From positions 1,116,001 through 1,180,000 of the forward strand of contig JAMXDE010000006.1 in assembly GCA_026770025.1 (NCBI GenBank): DNA of 64,000 bases. Reading direction: 5' to 3'. Under the pieces are notes generated by a model, which was not told the DNA's origin, searched no databases, and worked only from the letters and a program-made list of their open reading frames with translations. Position 1 is the stretch's first letter. Every line of letters starts with the position of its first letter. The translations under genes were made by a program, and so were the position numbers. Below, piece by piece: positions 61,035 to 64,000 of this stretch. The stretch is from Craspedostauros australis (lineage: Eukaryota > Bacillariophyta > Bacillariophyceae > Mastogloiales > Achnanthaceae).

Positions 61035-62030
61035 TTAGGCCTTGCCCAGGGATGCAAGCTTCTTGGCCTCCTCGACAGCCATGGCCTTGGCACGCTTCTC
61101 GAGCTTGGCCTGGGTCTTGAGACCCATGATACCACCTCCCCACTTGCGGAGGTTGTCTGGGTTGTTGTTGTACTTCTCCATGGCAAGGTCCTGGAGGAGC
61201 TTGAGCTGCGAGGAGTCCTGCTTTCCCACGGTGGTGAGGCAGGCGCAGGCGGAGACCTTCTGGTGGACGAGGGCACCGAGGCGGGCCTTGTCCTTAACGA
61301 TCATGTACGGAACGTCCATCTTGCGGCACAGGGCTGGCATCCACATGACGAGTTCGATTGGGTCGACGTCGCAGGCGATGAGGACCAGGGAGGCCTTCTT
61401 CTCCTCGATCAGGGTGGTGACGTGCTTGAGACCGAACTTGACGACGTCTGGTGCGTCCTCGTCCTCGTCCTTACCCTCGGCGGCATCGGCAGCGGTCTCC
61501 TTGAGACGCTGCTTCTTGGCGGCTGGAGTCTCTGGACGGTACTTGTTGAAGAGGGTGAAGACGGTCATGGCCTCATTCTTGCTCAAGGTCTTGGTGAACT
61601 GGTTGATTGAAGGTGGGACCTTGAGACGCTGGTAGAGCACGGCACGCTGGCGCTGGATGCGCACGTACTTTGGCCATCGCACGAATCGGGACAGGTCGCG
61701 TCCGGCTGGGCGGATGGCTCCTCCGATCTGGTACGTGCGAGCACGCGATGGGAAGAGTGGGTCGGCGGCCTTGGCAACCTTAGGCTTGGAGTCCTTGCTC
61801 TTCTTTCCTTTTCCCTTTGGTGCCTATCGGAGGGAGAGCAGGGGGAGGGATTGGGGGTGGAAATGTTGGACGCAGTTGTCAGTATCGCATTCTTGAAGAT
61901 GCATCACACCACCAAGGAGATCGTGTGCATTGCGGGCCGTATTCCGAACTCCATACTCTATACTCCGTGCTGCTGAAGCCTCGCTGCCATCGTCCCACAC
62001 GTTTCATCATCGCGCCGTTCCACTCACCAT
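61035..62030 (-). CDS. RPL7A: 60S ribosomal protein eL8 (L7a)
   Basis: Two coding exons: the ATG alone (62028-62030), then GTGAGTG...GATAG intron 61824-62027 (204 bp, phase 0), then 61035-61823, giving 263 residues. The protein begins MAPKGKGKKSK and continues with the eL8 hallmarks: RFVRWPKYVRIQRQRA, LYQRLKVPPSINQF, KYRPET, then the L7Ae RNA-binding domain with the FGLKHVTTLIEEKKASLVLIACDVDPIELV segment and MPALCRKMDVPYMIVKDKARLG. eL8 binds 25S/28S rRNA kink-turns in the large subunit. Length matches the family (about 255-270). An Asp/Glu-rich insertion (EGKDEDEDAPD) sits before the L7Ae core. The intron immediately after the start codon is a frequent feature of ribosomal protein genes. Confidence 0.97.
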
Positions 62031-62693
62031 CTTGAAAGTCCTGAATTTGGTGTGTTTTTGATGTGTTGTGTTGATACGCTGATGGTGGAGGTGTCGAAGC
62101 GCAAACAACAATTCGTTGGCTGCGGAAACAGGGAAACGGGAAGCGGCTGCTGTTTGGCCATGGTCATCAACTCAAAATCAGACGAAGTATCATGTGAGCG
62201 GTAACACGGGTGACAGACGTGCAGACCGTACAAGACTAACATGACACTAAGAGAGTACTATGCATCTGCCAACGACCACCACGACCAAATCATCACAGAA
62301 ATTGGCCATTCTGGACGCCTGTGACTCACTCCATCATTTGAACCGAAACAATTTTGCTCACAATTTTGTGGCGTGGTTTGGACTTCGTGACGAAATCGGC
62401 CACGGTGACCATGTTGCCACCGCCAAATCTCTTGCCGACACCTTCCCGTTTTGACGGGATCACATCTTGCGACGGAGAGGGGCCATGAAGCAAAGCCGCA
62501 TGATCTTACTCGGACAGTCGAGCCTGGACGGGCGGTACGGTACAAGCCATTGAGTACCTGCACTTGAGCATCACTTGATGTCGTTTTCCATCGCTGCCTC
62601 CGCACACACAAATCGCATCCACAACCAATCTGAGCTCCTTTCGTTTCATTCTCATCGAGTACAGACATACATCATCTCAAAGCAACGTGAAAG
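62031..62693. promoter_or_regulatory. Divergent intergenic region (eL8 / secreted protein)
   Basis: Contains the eL8 5' UTR and promoter and that of the plus-strand secreted protein. A 136-codon minus-strand open frame inside it has no recognisable feature. No element can be named. Confidence 0.45.
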
Positions 62694-63593
62694 ATGAAGT
62701 TCCTCCATTCCTCCAAGCTTCTCGTCGCCACCGCCGCCGCCGCTGGCATCACGATGGCCTCTGCGGATTCAGTGCCACTGTCGGCAGACATCACGATGGA
62801 ATCATCCTCATTGCGATCGCCCCTCATCATTGGCGAAGACCTGTGCTCGTGCACACCGCATGTTTACGAATTCAAGTTGGACTTCACATCAACCTGCGAT
62901 GATATGGAAGCGATCGCAGACCGATCGACATCGTCGTCGTCCTCAGCATCACCATCGACAACAAGGCGGTTGTCATCACCAAGGACAGGGGCAACATCCA
63001 CCGCATCCACAAGAGATGAACGAACAGTATTGCCCATCATGGAGGACAATTTCGGATTGGATGGACACGCCTGCGCTGTGGGTCCGTTCGGGGAGGAGAA
63101 TCGCGCCGGAGACGACCTGGTTCCAGATACCATCCACGCCGTCACATTCACAGAGCTGGATCGCAACCTCAATGTGCTGACGCAGGAGACGCACGAAAGC
63201 CTGTACATGCAGCATGGCGACATCCTGACCTACGAATCCTTCTCGAACACACCAGAAGAGATCGACAGCGTCGCTGATTTGCCACGGGCCCTGCAGATCA
63301 ACGTGGTGGGCACCAACCAGCATGGCGAGGGTGTGACGAACGTCGCCTTGATCACGTTCACGAATGACTGCACATTCTTCCCTGTTGTGCAACCGCGGCA
63401 CACTGTCGGTTGGCTGACGGTGACGTCCGTCGTGGATCCCATCCCGCAGCTCTGTCCGGCAGCTCCTGCAATCAAGCCGCGCGCATCCAAGCCATCTCAT
63501 CCTCGCCAGCATCATCACAGAACCCACAATGAATTTGACGAACACCCCGCCGCATCGGCTCCGACGCGGGACATGCATCGCCAGTCCCAGTGA
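62694..63593 (+). CDS. Secreted diatom-type protein with CSC...TC module
   Basis: 299 residues. Signal peptide at 1-24 (cleavage after MASA). At ~50-70 a CSCTPHVYEFKLDFTSTC block, a module I associate with many secreted or surface proteins of diatoms and other stramenopiles; function unknown. A Ser/Thr/Arg-rich low-complexity stretch (~80-115) separates it from a second, beta-rich region with DTIHAVTFTELDRNLNVL and VVGTNQHGEGVTNVALITFTNDC, like the second half of the same protein class. The tail is Pro/His/Ser-rich. No membrane helix after the signal, so probably secreted or wall-bound. The start is the only ATG that gives a signal peptide, with A-rich context before it. Confidence 0.65.
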   Translation: MKFLHSSKLLVATAAAAGITMASADSVPLSADITMESSSLRSPLIIGEDLCSCTPHVYEFKLDFTSTCDDMEAIADRSTSSSSSASPSTTRRLSSPRTGATSTASTRDERTVLPIMEDNFGLDGHACAVGPFGEENRAGDDLVPDTIHAVTFTELDRNLNVLTQETHESLYMQHGDILTYESFSNTPEEIDSVADLPRALQINVVGTNQHGEGVTNVALITFTNDCTFFPVVQPRHTVGWLTVTSVVDPIPQLCPAAPAIKPRASKPSHPRQHHHRTHNEFDEHPAASAPTRDMHRQSQ

Positions 63594-64000
63594 GGAAGCA
63601 GGTTGGCTGGCTGAAAACTGATGCACTCTATCGAAAACCGAAATCTGCTGCCTAAGTGGAACGTGAGCTGGCATGAGAGCGATCCTGGTCGAGCACTCGT
63701 GCTCACGCCACGTTGTAAACTAACTTACTCCGAGTAATGCACGTCATGACGAAATGCAGATGCAATTATATTGATCTTCTCGGCCGTCATTGCCAACCAT
63801 TGTCCAGGCCGACGCCCACATTTTGAATAGAATCATGAAATGACAGAAACTCCCAACGAATGAACTGGGGCAACGCCGTGTGCTGGTTTCGCACATCGGA
63901 GCACGTGCCGAGTATGGCGTGCCCGCATTGCCACGTATACGAGTACGCACAGATACACGTGGAGTATTATGACCCCGGTCAGTGAAAATAGTACACCTTT
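63594..64000. other. Right-edge flank
   Basis: 3' flank of the secreted protein gene. Nothing recognisable before the window edge. Confidence 0.5.

Overview
The window looks like nuclear DNA of a photosynthetic stramenopile, most probably a diatom; I cannot name the genus. Reasons: several gene models begin with a signal peptide whose predicted cleavage site is followed by Phe (the 'ASAFAP'-type plastid pre-sequence of diatoms and relatives). One gene encodes an extrinsic photosystem II lumen protein with a bipartite leader plus a twin-arginine thylakoid signal. There is a TM-LRR protein, a Ser/Lys-rich secreted protein of silaffin flavour, large AAA/STAND-type ATPases and diatom-style Ty1/copia elements. 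Introns are few and short with GT..AG borders, and genes lie close together on both strands with no operon logic.

Layout. 0.65-27.0 kb is a compact, gene-dense host region: a secreted Ser/Lys-rich protein (-), an LMBR1-type membrane protein (+, one intron), a plastid-targeted cytochrome b5-domain membrane protein (-, one intron), a TM-LRR protein (+, two introns), a PSII extrinsic protein (-), a plastid thioredoxin-fold protein (-), a CRY-DASH cryptochrome (-), a sulfotransferase-like type II membrane protein (+), a three-repeat Cys-rich surface protein (-), a plastid Rossmann-fold protein (+) and a large unrecognised protein (+, one intron).

27.7-54.3 kb holds two paralogous ~1,360-residue AAA/STAND-like ATPases with helical-repeat C-terminal halves, both on the minus strand. 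They are separated by ~18 kb of which ~15 kb is retroelement: a Ty1/copia element (34.2-41.6 kb, 829-bp LTRs, 6-bp target duplication) nested inside a related solo LTR, then a second copia family (43.1-49.8 kb, 526-bp LTRs, 5-bp duplication). 55.7-59.8 kb is an older copia fragment cut by three solo LTRs of the same two lineages. A ~420-bp segment with a short Cys-rich open frame occurs twice, at 32.25 kb and 59.95 kb. The window ends with ribosomal protein eL8 (-, intron directly after the ATG) and a secreted diatom-type protein (+).

Functionally, several genes bear on light and plastid biology (PSII subunit, plastid thioredoxin, plastid cytochrome b5 protein, plastid Rossmann protein, CRY-DASH) and several on the secretory or cell-surface system (Ser/Lys-rich protein, three-repeat protein, TM-LRR, sulfotransferase-like, terminal secreted protein). 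Nothing in the sequence shows that they form one pathway. The start codons given here were checked against the DNA; several longest open frames begin at non-ATG codons and were shortened to the first ATG.
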